Assembly (NCBI GenBank): GCA_023014335.1
Contig: JAECYW010000008.1
Coordinates: 1,860,001-1,924,000 of the forward strand
Length of the DNA: 64,000 nt
Source of the DNA: Galerina marginata
Lineage: Eukaryota; Basidiomycota; Agaricomycetes; Agaricales; Galerinaceae
Direction of reading: 5' to 3'
Part shown: positions 21,725-33,356 of the stretch, piece by piece
How the letters are laid out: every line of letters begins with the position of its first letter
How positions within the stretch are numbered: position 1 is the first letter of the stretch
Translations under genes and position numbers: made by a program
The notes under the pieces: model-generated
Databases searched by the model: none
Told to the model about the DNA's origin: nothing
Seen by the model: only the letters and a program-made list of their open reading frames with translations

Positions 21725-23345
21725 CAAGGCACGAACCAACACGACATATCGCGTCGCCACGTTGCGAGCCCCCCCTCCAACCCGAGGGCTGTGGGCCGAC
21801 GTCTGGACGGTGGGACTGGGTTAGCGGGGTGACGAATACGAAGGGGAGACCCGTGAAATGGGAGACCTACCAGGTGTGTCGTGAAACGAGTCGCAAGGCT
21901 CGTTTCGCTGTTCTTTTTCTGCCCTCACCCCACACCTCACCAACTGCCTCCAGGCCAACCCCTTACCTCGTAGAGGGTGCATACACCCGCCCACTCCTTA
22001 CCCTCTGCACAGGCACGAGCGGCTCCGTCAGCTACACCCTCCCACCATCCCCGCCTCTCGAAACGCCCGACCGCGAGCAGCAGCCTGACAACCGCTGCTG
22101 CTGTCATGTGCGTTGGCGAGCAACGGCAGTGGAAGCGATGCCGCCGTAAGCACACCCACCACATTCCCCTCCCCACTGCGCTAACCCACCAACAGGTTGC
22201 GCAGCAGCCCGTTCCGGCCACGCCGACGACGACGGGCAATGATTAGCCCAAACGCTCGCCGTTGGTGACGCGGTACCCCCCCACCCCCCCCATCTCGCCT
22301 GCCACTTTACGGCGAACACGGGCATTCGCAGCGCCGTCACTGCCTTCTCGTAGGTTGACCCAACGCCCACGCACTAGCAAGCGGGAGCCCGACGCCGATG
22401 CATTGACCCTCCCCCAACTCGCCCCTCATCCTTTCGTGCCCGCGAATCCCATTCGCGGCCGCCCGCCCACGCACTCGCATCTAGGGACTCGACGCCTGTG
22501 CATTGAGCCTCTTGCGGGCCCACCCATTTGCTTGCAACAGGGCTGCCGGCTAGTCGCCCCGCTCGACCCAGGCCCCGTACTCGTATTCGGGGATTCGGGG
22601 GCTTGTGCGTCTGGCCTCCCGCGGCCATTGCTCTCCCCCATCGTTTGGCACCCACGTCGCCGGTATCCAACGCCCACCTACTTGCATTCGCGACCCGCCA
22701 CCTGTGCGTCGAGCCTCCCGCGCCGCCGGATTTAATGCCCTCTCACCCGCGTTCAAACCGTATCTCGTCCCCCCAGTCTTCCTCCCTCTTCCGGGTCCCA
22801 AGGCTGCGACCTGAACCAAACCGACGGCTATCCACCACAACACCTCGCACCACCGATTCCTAGCCGCAACCCGAGGACCATCCGAATCATCATCCTGGCT
22901 GGGTTACGCTCAGGTAGGTCTATCCGCGGAGATTCGTTCGGTCTTCGTTGACCAATTTCCTTTGCAGTATGCGTGATCATACTTCGGTGCATCACAGCCT
23001 AAACACGACGAACGCGGCGTCAGCACGAAGAAAATAGGAACGATTGGCTTACTTACGGCCGCAGCGTGGGTGGGGGTTGAGAACCAGGTACGTCAAGTCC
23101 CTTGGGGTGCGTTTGGTGCTTCGTTGACGGATTTCATTTGCAGTGGTTGGGGCTATGTGTGATGATACCTATTCAAGGTATCATTGCTCAGGGCACACAT
23201 GTGGCTCAAGCTCGCGGTTGGCAATGGTGATGGGAATCACGGTGCGGGGCTGCGGGAAGGCTCAACAATTCGAAGGCTGCGGGTTCTGAGGAAACCGGCA
23301 CGGCTTGGAGCAGGGTGCGGACCCGCTCGCTGGCGTGTAGTAGGC
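21725..23345. other. GC-rich, low-complexity block without a convincing gene
   Basis: Strongly C-rich on the plus strand and sharply different from the AT-rich DNA on both sides. It contains repeated phrases (for example the 'cccacgcactcgcat', 'gtgcattgagcctc' and 'gcgtcgagcctcccgcg' groups). Near its right end are two similar intron-like modules: GTAGGT..GTTGACC..TTTGCAG at about 22915-22970 and GTACGT..GTTGACG..TTTGCAG at about 23090-23143. Both are followed by a 'gtgtgatgatac/gcgtgatcatac' phrase. Overlapping frames in both strands reflect low stop-codon frequency in GC-rich DNA. It could be a non-coding transcript gene, a decayed retroelement or a satellite. Confidence 0.35.
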
Positions 23346-23551
23346 TAGATTTGTAGTAGGACTGTTTAAGTTAGAAGTCTACGTTAATATATTTTTTAGG
23401 CTTTACAGCCACATGTCTTTGGGTCTTCTGTAGTTGATAGTTTTACCTTCAACTATGGTTTAATTAGTTAGATAAAGATATCATTATTTATATATTCAAA
23501 AGCCACAGTTTGCATAAGTGAACTTTCAGGCGGTCGTGCTAGAGTACAGTC

Positions 23552-23593
23552 CTAACCCTAAGAGGACCGACGCGTCGGTCCTCTTAGGGTTAG
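23552..23593. repeat. 42-bp perfect palindrome with telomere-like ends (copy 2)
   Basis: A perfect self-complementary sequence whose left half is CTAACCCTAAGAGGACCGACG. Each arm ends with nearly two units of the fungal telomere motif (CCCTAA/TTAGGG). It lies 110 bp upstream of the JmjC-like gene start. The copy at 10238 differs at one base. Confidence 0.9.
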
Positions 23594-23703
23594 CACAGCC
23601 ACATGCCTGACCCAAGACGCATGTTGAAGTTGATTTCTTTTCGCCTCCTACCGTCAATCTCAACCTCAACTTCCCTTTACAACTCTTGCTTCTTTTTTCA
23701 AAT

Positions 23704-26700
23704 ATGTCTACTAATGCTTCTTCTTCTTCTCAGCCCCTCTCTCAGGGTATTATTTCAAACCATTTACGGAACTAAAAGCCTTGTTGATTCAGTTGTTTCT
23801 TAGCTCCAGCTCCAGCCACAGCGGCTTATTCTCCCAGAGCAAACTCTTTGCTGCTCGCAGCATTCCCATGGGATACTGATAGCTTAACTGAGCCAGTTCT
23901 TGCAGATGTTTTCCAGGGTTCCAGTACTTTAGACAAGTTGCTGAAGGTACGGTTCAATTTAAGGGTTTTAAAACCTTATTCTTATCTGGGGTTTCAATCT
24001 GAAGCACTTTGGTAACTCCATGGATATGTTTGAAAAGCGCTTTGGAGCACACCGCATCACGGGGGATAGTGGACTTCGCCAGCTCCTGCGTATTGAGGGC
24101 CCAGACATGGAAACTGGCGAGCCTGCCTCCCGCAATACCGTGGTAGCCTACAAAAAAGGCAAGAAACCTGTCAAAGTCAACAACGACCTTGCCATTTTGG
24201 TCTGTTCATATCGCGTTTTGGATGTTGCTGCCTGGTTACTTGGCAGGCAATCCACGATACTGGTTCCACAGCATCCCAAACTCCCTCTTCCTAAATTGAG
24301 CTTACGTGTATGTTTCTTTTTATATTATTTAAGTCTTTTATTCTGAATATTTGCAGAGGTTATCACTGGTGAATGATTGTCGGTCTATACTGCTAGACGC
24401 ATGGGCAAATTTCAGGAGCCAAGATACCCTGCAAACTCCTTACGCAGCTAACAATATACACCTGAGCACGCTCAAGTTTTTATGCAATGTCGAGGCCAAT
24501 AGCGGCTCCTTGCAAACTCTATGGAATTTACAACTCGCCGCCATGCATCTTAGGCATTTGTTGACGATGGAATACACTCCGGACAGCTATAGTATACCGG
24601 ATGTTCCAAATGATCTAAATGACTTGTTTTTCCCTTCCGAGGAGTAAGCAGATTTATATTATATATATCCTTTATCTTTAATCATCAACTTTACCTTTAT
24701 AGAGTCAGTAGTTCCTTGACACCGGCAGAAAAGGCCATATTCACCAAGCTTACCGAGGACTATAAACATGCTGGCTTCCGGCTTTCTCTTCAGATAGCTT
24801 TACTGGTTTCTCCGATTATGTTGCTTAGCGACCTTAAGCTATGTTCCTTTTCCTGGGACAAAGCGGAGATGATTGGTGTAAGTCTTTATTTTCAATTTAA
24901 CTTTTGAAGCAATATTCTTACTAGAAATTTCAAGTTTTCCAAGGCTTTCGGCAATCAAAAGCCTGAAATCATCAAGCGCATTGAAAGGATGATCTGGTTG
25001 ACTTTATTTGGTATAGCTGAAGGATCTACTCAGCCATATCTAGCCATGCAATATCTGGCTACCGAGCTACCTTGGAGTGATATCGAAAACATGACTGACT
25101 CTGAGATTGAATGGTTCAAGCCAGGTATTATTGATGTACTTGGTTGATGTTCTGTGATATACTAACTTGGTCAGAGGCCATTGCTGCGCATGGCAAAAAC
25201 AAGTTCTTACTTTCTAGGTGAGTCCGACGATAAATAAAGGTTAAATAAGTAAATATTGCATAGTCCACTCAAATCTGAAGCTATTGGGATGATGTTATAC
25301 TCAAAAAAAGCAGAAAAATAAGGCCGTTCTGGTAAACCTAAAATCGCCTGGTCACGTGACCAGGAAGGCCCTGATTTTTACGAATTTTTTGATACCAAGA
25401 TCATAAAAATTGGCCCAGTAATGGCTGAGATACAGAAACCATGCAGGGTCACAGTATGAGTGGGAGAATTTCCAACCATTGCGTTAGAAACCATTTCTGC
25501 CTGCTATGCAGGCCGGAAAACAAGTTCTTTTACTACGTAAGAACTTGTAACACTTCTTCACCTTTAGATCAGAATCTGAAGACTGCTTTGCCTTCTACTA
25601 GTGATGTTACGATTGTAGGGCCAATTTCGGAAAGTTGGCCTATGGCTTCAGTTCTGCGCCCTCTACTTCCAGGCTTGATTGCTAGTGCATCTCAGCAAGG
25701 GCCTAGGGGAAACCCTGATGGTGAAGAAGATGGTGAAGGTGGTTCTGCAGGTGCAGGTGCAGGTGCAGGTTCAGGCTCAGGCGCTGGCTCAGGCTCAGGT
25801 GCAGGCGCAGGCGCAGGCTCAGGCGAAGCCTCAGGCTCAGGCGAAGCCTCAGGCTCAGGCGAAGCCTCAGGTTCAGGCTCAGGCGCACCAGCTCCTGAAC
25901 CAGAAGGTAAATTAATATCTATCTAAATGTCCTTTCTCTAGATTTAACCTGATAGTTTATATAGATACTACTGGAGATGCGCCTGCTGCGCCTGCTGACC
26001 AGTCAGCTCCTGGAACTCAAGGTAAGTAAACCAATATTCATTTATATGTCGCTAGCTTTAACTTTAGTTTCTATAGATGATCCTCTGGAAGAGCAGGAAA
26101 CTGATGGTAATGAGCCTGCAGCTCCAGCTGATCCACCTGTGACGAATACCGAAGGTGAATTTAAATTTTATTTTAAGTGTATTGATTCTAATTCTAATCT
26201 TATTTAGACCTGGGGAGGAAATTGCGTGAGCGTGGTGAAAAACGCCCTCTCCCAGTTCCAGAGCCCATCGTCAAGAAGAACCCCAAGAAGAACACCAAGC
26301 GCAATACTCAGTCAAAGGGAAAAGGAAAAGCCAACCCAAAACTCCTCACGTACTCGCTGCTTCCTCTTTTCAACGTGGAAGAAGACCAGAAAACCTACGT
26401 TCCTCAGCAGGACATTGAAATGTCCTTTCCAGACGCTAAATTGGATGTGGTTACAAATCCACCCGAAGTAAGAATATATTTACATTTAAGCTACTTTTAC
26501 TAAATCCTCTGAGATAGAGAGTCAAGATGTATGATGAAGTGAAGGCTGCCGATGTCAATGACGCAGTTCTTTATGATGCTTTTGGCCGGCCCACTGTTGT
26601 CCATCCAACCTTTCACGTAAGTCTCATTTTACAAGTTCTTACGTAGTAAAAGAACTTGTTTTCTACACTTGATAGCAGAAGGAAATGGTTTCTAACGCAA

Positions 26701-29700
26701 TGGTTGGAAATTCTCCCACTGCTATAGTGACCCTGCATGGTTTCTGTATCTCAGCCATTACTGGGCCAATTTTTATGATCTTGGTATCAAAAAAATCGTA
26801 AAAATCAGGGCTTTCATGTGGCATGTGTATCCAGGGTTGATTAGGTCATGTGACCTGTTCACACGACCCAAAAAGCGCAAATTTGTGTGAATTTACACTT
26901 AAAACAGATTTCAGTGAGCTAGATATACTAAAATATGTTACCCAGACCAATCTAGAATAATGTACAAATATTTATATATGTTTTTGCAATGATGTCATGG
27001 TGTCCAAATCTGGCAAACAGCCAGCTTAACTCAGTAAAAATCGCAAAATTGGTGTTAAACTGACTGGATAACCCATGAAAGACACACCAAACATTGCAAA
27101 ACATGACCAAATGACTTGAATATAATGTTCTAGATGCTTACATAATCAAACTCACAGCAGAACTTTGTGCAATTGCCTTGGAATCAGTTGATGCAACAAG
27201 TTAGACCAAAATATTCTCAGGGATATGTCATGTGATATGTGTGCACAGACCATTTCTTAGGTAAAAAAACATCATTGGTATTTTTATTTTATTTTAATGC
27301 CTTCAAAATCTCTTAAAATGGCTTATTTACTATGTATTTCAAACAATATTCCGCATTTGGTAAGTCACATGGAGATGTGACAATACCTATGTGACACCAT
27401 TTTATAGCCCTGATTTTTCTGATAATTACACACTTTATTTCAAGGCAATCCGATAAAATAATCGTAAAAATCAGGGCCTTCCTGGTCACGTGACCAGGCC
27501 GTTTTAGGCTTGTTAGATCCGCCTTATTTTTCTGCTTTTTTTGAGTATAAGATCATCCCAATCGGTTCAGATTTGAGCGGACTACACATTATTTACTTAT
27601 TTAACATGTATTTATGTAATAACATTTCTCTAGGTACTGCCTCACCCCCAAAGTAAGAACTTGTTTTTGCCATGCGCAGCAATGGCCTCTGAACAAGTCT
27701 GGTAATATAACCGAAGATATCTGACTATGGAATTATCACTTCAGAAAAAATCTGACGCTCAGAACTTTTATGGGCTTCTCAAAGCCGTGGAGTCTTGTTA
27801 CGTCAATGGAAAGCCGCGTCATACCCAGAAAGGAGTTTATAGTAATTTCCTTATCATGGATGAAAAGGCGTACAAGGAATTGGAGCCCGAAGCTGTCCAG
27901 GATCTAGTTCGCCACAAACAGCTTGTTCTGACTGATTGCGAAATGTCCAGCATCGAATTTACCCAGCGCTCTCTCAGCAATATCTGCTCTCTCACCTCCG
28001 CTCTTTGTATCCACGGTAAGCTTAACAATCTCTCTGGTTGAACAAGTACTAACTATTTATTAGATCACTCAGTCGTTAGCAAGAACCCTAACGATTGTCA
28101 TCACACCGGAAACCTTCAGCAGATCCTGGATTGCATCGACCAGGGTGATAAAGGCAAAATCTTGAACGTCTTGGACATTCCTAACTCCACTTGTCCTCTT
28201 CCGACCACTGGGTACTCTTCTGAGCTTATAGCTTGGAATGCTACTGGTGCTGACCTCTTCTGCCACCGTCAAACCGAGCACTATCCCTACTCGGATATGT
28301 CATGGTATCTCATCAGGCTTAGCGGCGCCTTGCATCTCGGCCACATTGATAGTGATGGCCAGGGTACTGTCATTGAGGTTAGGAACCAAGACGGCGCCAA
28401 GTTTTGGATGAAGGCCACCCGGAAAGAACTTTTGAAGAAAAACCCTGACCCTGAAGTGGATCGAGCTGCCGCTATGTTGGAACTGGCAAACATTAACATG
28501 TTTCTTCAGTTTTCTTTGGAGGTTCCCAATTTGGATCATTGGATCTTGGAAGGTATACTCCTAACCCACAAAACTCGGCTGTAAGTTTTTCTCTATTTAG
28601 CTATAACTTGTTTATTGACCCCAGATTTCTAGGGTAATGGGTCCTGACTGCCCTCACTGGGTTTATACCCCATTTCACACTATCTGCTCGGGTGGTCACT
28701 ATATAGCTTCCTCAACTATCCATGATACAATGATTGGTCTCATTCACGCTTTTATGCTCGATAACTTCATTTCCAACACCAATCATACTCCCACTCGCAT
28801 CCTGCTTTGCCGCCTCGCCTCATTATATTATGAAGGTCTCGTAAAGCAGAGGTATAACAAATATGGTTGGTCTTTTTGCTTTTATTACAAGTTCTTACGT
28901 AGTAAAAGAACTTGTTTTCTACACTTGATAGCAGAAGGAAATGGTTCCTAACAAAACCAATGGAAATTCTCCCACTGCTATAGTGACCCTGCATGGTTTC
29001 TGTATCTCAGCCATTACTGGGCCAATTTTTATGATCTTGGTATCAAAAAAATCGTAAAAATCAGGGCCTTCCTGGTCACGTGACCAGGCCATTTTAGGCT
29101 TGTTAGATCCGCCTTATTTTTCTGCTTTTTTTGAGTATAAGATCATCCCAATCGGTTCAGATTTGAGCGGACTATGCAATATTTACTTATTTAACCTTTA
29201 TTTATAGTCGGACTCACCTACCAAGTAAGAACTTGTTTTTGCCATGCGCAGCAATGGCCTCTGACCAAGTTCTTTTTTCTGCCTAATATTATCTTAATTA
29301 CAGAAATCGCACATGCCCATGTTTTTGATTTAGAAAACTTTTCATCCGTCGTCGACTTGATGTCATTTTGCAATCTCATCATTTTGATCAACGTCCTCGA
29401 CTTCAAAACCTACATGTACAACCAGGATATCACGGTCAACAACGTCAAGGAACTCTCTGCAGAACGTCTCGCAGCTATCGAAGCTTTCGACTTCAATGCA
29501 GTTCATCTAAAGGATCGCTTGCGGTACCAACACGCCAGAGGACAGGCTTATGCTCTTATTGACTGGCTTTTTAAGTCAGTTGATATTGTCAATAAAAAGA
29601 CCAACCGGACTGTCAAGAATCCTCGTACTTCTCTTTGGGTTCCTTACATCGCTCAGCAGGCTTCTGCTCTTCTCCTTTACAGGAAGAAAGCGGACAAGGC

Positions 29701-30221
29701 TAAATTTAAAGGCGCCCCAGGAAGTACAGCAGCAACCCTTAACCGTCAGATCCTGCTCTGCTTTGAGGGCACCTTTCTTGAAGACCCCGTCAATGCGGCT
29801 ATGGAATCTGAACATGAAGTTTTCACCTTCTTGGAGCCACTTAGGTATGATGTGATACGCCTAACTGGTTTGAAAGCACCTTTACGTGAGTTCATATTAT
29901 CTATTTTATATTTCATTATATTGATATGTTGCATTTCTAGTCGGTCGTGAACCTTTTGACTGGGGTGAAACTGCAGCGGATAAAAAGTTTCACACAGGTA
30001 ACGCCCAAGGGTGGGCACTTTCATCTGAAGATATTGAAGAGGCCTACTTGACTGCTCGTGATCTGGAACCTGAGGAGGAGGAGCCTGTTGTGCCGGTTGT
30101 TCAAGAGCAAGAGGAAGAGGAAGAGGAAGAGCCGGAGGTAGCTGTAAGGCCTTCAAAACGCCGTAAAACACAGGTCATACCTTCTCCTTCTGCCTCACCT
30201 CCTGTATCTTCTGAAGTATGA
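23704..30221 (+). CDS. JmjC/cupin-like domain protein, many exons, apparently intact
   Basis: Start ATG at 23704 (MSTNASSSSQPLSQ). About 15 exons can be chained in frame with 50-65 nt GT-AG introns, ending at TGA 30219-30221 (an alternative last exon from 30282 is possible). The N-terminal half (MDMFEKRFGAHRITG.., HFGNSMDMF) has no domain I recognise. A Gly/Ser/Ala-rich linker follows (25739-25881), then a basic KKNPKKNTKRNTQSKGKGK stretch. The cupin part has MSWYLIRLSGALHLGHIDSDGQGT (HxD at 28342-28350), GAKFWMKA, and GPDCPHWVYTPFHTICSGGHY, which resembles the JmjC-like proteins common in Agaricomycetes. The C-terminus is acidic (E-rich) then basic (KRRK), suggesting nuclear location. No stops or frameshifts were found. 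HLE-5, HLE-6 and HLE-7 all lie in introns. Likely an iron/2OG oxygenase fold; activity and substrate are unknown. Confidence 0.7.
25165..25549 (-). mobile_element. HLE-5: short (385 bp) element in an intron, at the branch site
   Basis: ACTTGGTCAGAGG at 25165 to AAGAACTTGTA at 25549, minus orientation. One head, one tail, with the CCTGGTCACGTGACCAGG palindrome. The intron of the JmjC-like gene runs from 25123 to about 25568. Without the element it would be about 60 nt and read atacta|acacttcttcacctttag, recreating the branch-point consensus TACTAAC. The insertion splits that motif; the element end supplies CTTGTAAC instead. Confidence 0.85.
25739..25881 (+). repeat. Coding Gly/Ser/Ala(/Glu) low-complexity repeat
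   Basis: Tandem GGTGCAGGTGCAGG-type and GGCTCAGGCGAAGCCTCA-type hexamer/18-mer repeats encode GAGAGSGSG then three GEASGSG-like units in the frame of the JmjC-like gene. It is a flexible linker between the N-terminal region and the basic segment. Such repeats are prone to length variation between strains. Confidence 0.85.
26630..27698 (+). mobile_element. HLE-6: 1,069-bp element in an intron
   Basis: TACAAGTTCTTA after T 26629, ending GAACAAGT at 27698. One head and the 700-bp middle, then a direct jump (ccgataaaa|taatcgtaaaaatcaggg) into the tail, so the second head has been deleted internally. The host intron starts GTAAGTCTCATTT at 26617 and ends at ..CACTTCAG before 27747. The exons join as HPTFH|KKSDAQNFYG. 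Confidence 0.85.
28886..29270 (+). mobile_element. HLE-7: short (385 bp) element in an intron
   Basis: TACAAGTTCTTA after T 28885, ending CTCTGACCAAGT at 29270. Head of the 'ctacacttgatagcag' subtype plus the palindromic tail. The host intron starts GTTGGT near 28866 and ends ..TTAATTACAG near 29303. Splicing joins KQRYNKY|EIAHAHVFDL in frame. The first 34 nt (5' side) and last 33 nt (3' side) of the intron are intact. Confidence 0.85.
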
Positions 30222-30438
30222 TTACTTCTTTTGTATTATTACGCGTATAACTTGGTTTGTTTGCTCTATGTTTATACCCTCAGTCTGACATCAGTAACCA
30301 AACAAACAACAACTAAGGTTGAAAGTTCAACTTTTGAGGAGCGCTCTTTCTTCCTACTTACCATCATCTACTCTCTCTGTCTTCATCTCAAATGAAGTTA
30401 CTCCTTATCTTCCTAGTCTTCTTTATACTTATAAGGTA

Positions 30439-33356
30439 GGGCTCATGCACCACCTCACCATATCACGTGCATGTGACGTCCTGTGACGGTTCATTTTCCC
30501 ACTGACACTAAATAGGCGCCCCGCCGCGCCTCTGAGCAATTGTGAAGTTGATCAGTGTGGAATGGGTGAAGATGATGTATTAAAAGTGTATCTATTATCG
30601 TAAGCCTGCCTTCTCCATGTCTTCCATGAGTGTGGTGGGCATACAACGGTGTCCGCGGTATTTTTTGCTTGCCCATGCTGCTTCTTTTCCTGTTAGGCCA
30701 AGGTTGTAAGCATCTGTGAAGCGACGTGAACGTCGTGAAAATCTACCAGGATAAAGAATAACATTGTAAGAATCTTGTATTGCAATATAAAGAATTTACA
30801 GACCTTCGCATTTCTTCAATAGTGACCTTTTCAAGTGACTCTATCATGTTGGCTTCGAGATCTTCTTCCTTGGTGGAAGGAGGATTTAATCGGTAATGAA
30901 ATTTTGACCGCCCCCACACCATTTCAAGGGGATTAAGTTCGCAATGGAACTTGGGAAGGAATAAAACTTCAAAGCCTCGCTTTGCACAGTGTTCTTCGAG
31001 CAGTGACTTGACATTGACAAAGTCTGGCTCCATGTATAAAATGCGTCGACAGCAGCAGCGTGTCGCACCGGGTGCGCATTTGAATTTTGGACATTCAGCT
31101 CGGAGATCATTTGCCCAGGTGTAGCCCCTTTCTTGAAGAATTATAGCCATCCCCTTGAATATACCAGCACGAGGATGACCATCTGGGAAATAAAAATCTT
31201 GAGGAGTACCATTTGCAAAATAGCCGGGGCCCATCTTTATTTTTACTTTGAGAGGCTTTCCATGGATGTCATGTTCAATATTTCCATTGGCACTGCGCTT
31301 TGAAACTTCAATTCCCCAATTGGTACCCGGTTTTGGAGTGAACTTGGGCATTTTTCGAGCGGATAAGGCATTGTCGGCGCGTTTGAGATGAGTAGTCGCG
31401 TTGTCAAAAATAAAGACGTGTTTTTCATTCGGGTAGTATTTTTCACAGACATCCATAGCGGTCGTAGCCTGGGCGAGAATGTCGTCATTATCAAAATAGC
31501 CGTCGCGGTTTTTTCCAGGTTTAAGGATGACTCGAGAATCTTCCTTTGTGTCTGGTGAGCGAAGGTACCCGTGATCAGGCGAGAAGTATAGGGCGGTCAT
31601 CATCGAAGCACCTTCACCTTTTGCGTAGGGAGTGGGGGATGCGTCTTTATGAACCCACTGCGCCTGACGCCGATCATTTGCGTAATAAATGGACTCGTCA
31701 TGGAAATGTGTGACAACAGGCGTAATCCCAGGAGCAAGATTTGAAGGTTCCTCAACTCCGTCGTTGTCCCAGGTTCGCATTCGGGGCTGGAGTTCATACC
31801 ACCTTGGGAGGTAAACATCCTGTCGATAGTCGACAACATCTTTACGCTCGTGGCCGTCAACATATTGCCCCTTGTGGTTCTTTACCCATCGGTATCCGAG
31901 CTTCTTCATCCAGCGTTTGGCCGTCGCTTTTGCGATTGTCTTCTTGAGTCCCCATTTCTGCTGAACGTCCTTGTCATTGAGAAACATTGAAATATCGTTT
32001 GCCTTGACATATTTTCCCTTTGACTGGAGATACAGATTAATTTCCTGCGCAAATTCTTCGTCGGCATCGATGCGGGACTGAGTCCATGTACCATAAGGAT
32101 TGTTTGGAGGTTTCTTGGTTGCGATAAATTTCTTGGCATGCTCTCGAAGTGTCTTCGGCGTGTTACGCGACGATTTATCCATTGTTGCGGCAGCCTGCTC
32201 CGATGATGCGGTCCATTGTCCTCTCGTTTTTGAATTTTCTCGGGTGAATAAATTGAGAAAGCGTTGCACATTTGTTAAAATAGTGCTGCTCCAACCTTGG
32301 ACTTTGGATGCCATGTACCGTTTCTGTTTCGGCTGTTTACCCTTGAGGCTCTGTCTCTCCGGTCGCAGTAAGCTTCTTATTTCGTCAAGCGCGTCCAAAG
32401 CTTCCAATTCGGTGGGCGGCTTTCTATGTTCCCAAGAAGTGCCGACAGCCCCGCGGTTTCTTGTGTGACCTCGCGTGAACTTTGTTGCAGGTCGCGTGTC
32501 CGACACCATGGCATCCTCGCGTTCTGAATCACGATCATAGTCGGATTCGGAATCGGACTCGGCATCCGGAGGAGTACGAATGGGAGTCTCGAATACTGAA
32601 TCAACTTCCAGGCCTTCTGTCAAGACTAATCCAGTGAGTTCTTGACATATTTCTGGAATATTGGTTTCCACCTCAACAGAAGAGGTAAATTCTGTTGCCA
32701 CAGTCTAAATTTCAGTTAGAAAACATTTTAAAAGTTGCTAACATTGAATTTGAACCTCGGAGCCATCACCAAACGCGTTACACACGCTTTGACGCGTCGT
32801 GTCATTAAGGACAATAAGCGGACGCGTGTCGGCATCAACGCTGTCTGGCGTGTCGTTGGTGAGAACTTCACGTAAAATGACTTTCTTACGCGACTTTCTG
32901 ACACCCTGGGTAGTTTAGACAACAATGAGGCTTGAAAAACGCGTCCAGAAGTGTCAAATGACATACCGGCACCTTGTTCTCCTTCCCACCGGGCTTTGAC
33001 GTCGGTTCTGAAATTCCTTTCTTGGACCTTTCCTTCTTGGTCTTTTTAGTAATACCACTGGCCCATTTTCCTAAGTTTCTGAGGACTCCTAGAGCCCTCC
33101 TAGGCATGGATGCTGGCTTTTCAGTCTCCTTAAGCGCGAAAATGTGGTGGAAATTGATGTATTTCTCTAATAGCATCTCAACAACGTCCTAATTCAAAAA
33201 AAGGGTCGCAGTACACCCTTGATATATCTATTCCCTAGAGTGCCCTGCAGCTCGATAAGGGAATTTCCCTTTTGTGCAAGCGCTATTAGACAAATGGTGG
33301 ATTCTCGGAAATTGTCACGCTTAGTCACGTGATGTAGTGTGGGCGTGCATGAGCCC
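30439..33356 (-). mobile_element. Tc1/mariner-superfamily DNA transposon, about 2.9 kb
   Basis: Terminal inverted repeats GGGCTCATGCAC.. at 30439 and the complement ..GTGCATGAGCCC at 33356, extending imperfectly for about 30 bp to a shared CACGTG. It is flanked by TA at 30437-30438 and 33357-33358, the target duplication expected for this superfamily. It encodes one transposase on the minus strand. It sits in the 5' exon/intron region of Hel1, so it is younger than Hel1. Confidence 0.85.
30595..33107 (-). CDS. DDE transposase (Tc1/mariner type, DDE_3-like), four exons
   Basis: Exons 33107-32967, 32905-32756, 32704-30804 and 30742-30595, joined by three short introns of 51-61 nt. The total is 2,340 nt, giving about 779 residues with no stop. 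N-terminal basic region KKTKKERSKKG, then an acidic Ser/Asp linker, a helix-turn-helix-like segment (QQKWGLKKTIAKATAKRWMKKLG) and the catalytic core. Catalytic acids are FHDESIYY (first D), FIFDNATTH (second D) and FHCELNPLEMVWG (third, E or following). A CAPGATRCCCRR cysteine cluster lies inside the core. The last exon encodes GKEAAWASKKYRGHR. Start at 33107 (MPRRALGVL) is chosen; an upstream ATG at 33176 is also in frame. It cuts and pastes its element at TA. Intact coding and matching TIRs suggest recent activity. Confidence 0.85.

Noticed and set aside
21829..22863. Six overlapping frames in the GC-rich block as proteins
   Set aside because: Pro/Arg/Ser-rich translations in all frames on both strands, no domains and no consistent intron structure. 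They reflect the low stop frequency of GC-rich DNA.
10238..23593. Telomere or internal telomeric tract
   Set aside because: Each palindrome arm holds fewer than two TTAGGG units, so it is only telomere-like.
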